A stretch of DNA of 7,374 nucleotides from an uncultured Phascolarctobacterium sp. (GTDB lineage Bacteria > Bacillota > Negativicutes > Acidaminococcales > Acidaminococcaceae): positions 1 to 7,374 of the forward strand of contig USBG01000083.1 of assembly GCA_900552855.1 (NCBI GenBank). The letters run 5' to 3'. The notes beneath the pieces are model-generated. The model worked only from the letters and a program-made list of their open reading frames with translations, had not been told where the DNA came from and searched no databases. The stretch's first letter is position 1. Every line of letters starts with the position of its first letter. Positions 6,215-7,374 of this stretch are shown piece after piece. The translations under genes and the position numbers were made by a program.

Positions 6215-6766
6215 TCAATCTTCAATGTCTCCAATTACCACCTCATCAGTACCGTCCTGCTCTGCCATGCATACAGCTACAGCCTCTTTATGAGATGTAG
6301 GAACATTTTTACCTGCAAAATCTGCACGAATAGGCAGTTCACGATGACCGCGGTCAATCATAACAGCCAGCTGAATAGCACGCGGACGCCCCATATCCAT
6401 CACAGCATCTAAAGCAGAACGAATAGTACGGCCTGTATAAAGTACATCATCTACAAGAACAACAACCTTGCCATTTAAATCAATATCCATCTCAGTACCA
6501 TGGACAATAGGATTATAAGCTAAAGTAGATAAATCATCCCTATACAATGTAATATCCAGCATTCCAACAGGTACTTTAACACCTTCAATACGTTCAATAG
6601 AAGCTGCTAAACGCTCTGCCAAGGGAACACCACGTGTACGTATGCCAACCAGAACAATATTTTCTACACCTTTATTTCTCTCTATAATTTCATGTGAAAT
6701 ACGGGTAATGGCCCTACGCATGGCCGCAGCATCCATAATCACATTCTTCTTAACAAATTTGCTCAT
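6215..6766 (-). CDS. pyrR: PyrR, pyr operon RNA-binding regulator and uracil phosphoribosyltransferase
   Basis: PyrR binds the leader RNA of pyrimidine biosynthesis operons in response to UMP/UTP and can also make UMP from uracil and PRPP. The protein has 183 residues (Bacillus subtilis PyrR has 181) and aligns along its whole length by eye: RRAITRISHEIIERNKG (17-33), LVGIRTRGVPLA (39-50), DITLYRDDLS (71-80), the PRPP loop VVLVDDVLYTGRT (102-114), and DRGHRELPIRADF with GKNVPTS (138-158). The basic residues used for RNA binding and the PRPP site are intact. ATG 6766 follows AGGAGAG (6780-6774) with a seven-base spacer. It begins 60 bases after the RluD-family gene; that gap holds no recognisable PyrR-binding loop or U-run terminator, so pyrR is probably carried on the upstream transcript and acts on pyr genes outside this window. 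The uracil released by Udp, encoded two genes downstream, is its potential substrate. Confidence 0.96.
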   Translation of the reverse strand: MSKFVKKNVIMDAAAMRRAITRISHEIIERNKGVENIVLVGIRTRGVPLAERLAASIERIEGVKVPVGMLDITLYRDDLSTLAYNPIVHGTEMDIDLNGKVVVLVDDVLYTGRTIRSALDAVMDMGRPRAIQLAVMIDRGHRELPIRADFAGKNVPTSHKEAVAVCMAEQDGTDEVVIGDIED

Positions 6767-6826
6767 ATTTCTTCTCTCCTAACATATTATAAGCAAGGCC
6801 TGCCTATCTAAATAGCTAGGACAGTA

Positions 6827-7374
6827 TTAATTAAACTGACCTAAACGCAAACGAGTAACAATCTTGTGCATATCCTCAGGCAGAGGTGCCTCAAAGTGCA
6901 TCTGCTTACCTGTTCTAGGATGGATAAAATCAAGTGTCAAAGAATGCAGAGCCTGACCATTGATAGCAAAGGGTGTCTTTTTAGGAGAATACTTAGGATC
7001 ACCAACTAAGGGATAGCCAAGATATTCCATATGTACACGTATTTGATGGGTACGACCTGTCATAAGCTTGCATTTTACAATAGTATACTTACCAAAACGC
7101 TCCATAACCTCGTACTCAGTAATAGCATGACGACCATCTTCTTTAACAACAGCCATTTTCTTGCGATCATTCTTATCACGAGCGATAAGAGTTTCGATTA
7201 CACCACTATCATTTTTTATATTGCCACGAACTACAGCCAAATAAGTACGCTTGGCGGTCTTATTCTGAATCTGTTCAGACAAGGAAACATGTGCTGCATC
7301 ATTTTTAGCACAAATCATAATACCGCTAGTATCCTTATCCAATCTATGCACAATACCTGGACGGATAACACCAT
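6827..7374 (-). CDS. RluD-family 23S rRNA pseudouridine synthase, C-terminal part, cut by window edge
   Basis: The frame is open through the right edge, so about 182 C-terminal residues are seen of a family of about 300. The visible part begins GVIRPGIVHRLDKDTSG, and the catalytic aspartate is in HRLDKDTSG (codon 7339-7337). Later family motifs are present: KRTYLAVVRG, CKLMTGRTHQIRVHMEYLGYPLVGDPKY, and FAINGQALHSLTLDFIHP. The enzyme isomerises uridines in 23S rRNA, with RluD acting around positions 1911-1917, but RluC/RluD-like paralogues cannot be separated without the N-terminal S4 domain. The GTG at 7351 is an internal valine codon in PGIVHRLD, not the start. A gene of this family often precedes pyrR in Firmicutes, usually following lspA. 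Confidence 0.93.
   Translation of the reverse strand, partial: GVIRPGIVHRLDKDTSGIMICAKNDAAHVSLSEQIQNKTAKRTYLAVVRGNIKNDSGVIETLIARDKNDRKKMAVVKEDGRHAITEYEVMERFGKYTIVKCKLMTGRTHQIRVHMEYLGYPLVGDPKYSPKKTPFAINGQALHSLTLDFIHPRTGKQMHFEAPLPEDMHKIVTRLRLGQFN

Noticed and set aside
6786..6791. Consensus TATAAT just upstream of pyrR
   Set aside because: It is only five bases before the AGGAGAG ribosome binding site, so the transcript would begin inside that site, and there is no fitting -35 box at 16-18 bases. It is not accepted as the pyrR promoter.
6767..6826. Possible PyrR-dependent attenuator in front of pyrR
   Set aside because: The gap has a small CTAT/ATAG hairpin but no PyrR-binding loop consensus that I can see, no terminator stem followed by a T run, and only 60 bases of space.

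Overview
The window is an AT-rich bacterial chromosome segment in which every supported gene lies on the minus strand, so transcription runs from position 7374 towards 1. Codon choice, strong AGGAGG/AGGTGA ribosome binding sites, TTG and GTG starts, a PyrR of the Bacillus type and a compact sbcD-sbcC pair point to a low-GC Firmicutes-type organism. The signal-peptide protein and the overall style suggest the Negativicutes, but that placement is inference. Nothing in the window marks a mobile element, prophage, CRISPR array or RNA gene. It looks like ordinary core chromosome.

Layout in transcription order. (1) 7374-6827 is the C-terminal part of an RluD-family 23S rRNA pseudouridine synthase, cut by the window edge. 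(2) 6766-6215 is pyrR, the pyrimidine-operon regulator and uracil phosphoribosyltransferase. (3) 6171-5533 is a stand-alone LUD-domain (LutC/YkgG-like) protein with a C-terminal cysteine cluster. (4) 5381-4581 is uridine phosphorylase (udp), whose stop codon directly abuts (5) 4580-3357 deoB, phosphopentomutase. (6) 3200-2622 is a small exported protein of unknown function with its own probable promoter, which carries an inverted repeat around the -10 box, and a strong intrinsic terminator downstream. (7) 2395-1244 is sbcD and (8) 1247-1 is the N-terminal part of sbcC. These two form an ATGA-overlapping pair with an extended -10 promoter just after the terminator.

How the genes work together. 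Udp splits uridine into uracil and ribose-1-phosphate. DeoB converts ribose-1-phosphate to ribose-5-phosphate for central carbon metabolism or PRPP. PyrR can convert uracil plus PRPP to UMP while sensing the pyrimidine pool. The block pyrR to deoB therefore reads as a pyrimidine-nucleoside salvage neighbourhood with one LUD protein of unclear role inside it. SbcC and SbcD form the Mre11/Rad50-type nuclease-ATPase that processes DNA hairpins and ends, and their transcription appears separated from the upstream genes. The most interesting uncertain parts are the exported protein with its palindromic promoter, the LUD gene, and the 150-base leader before udp.
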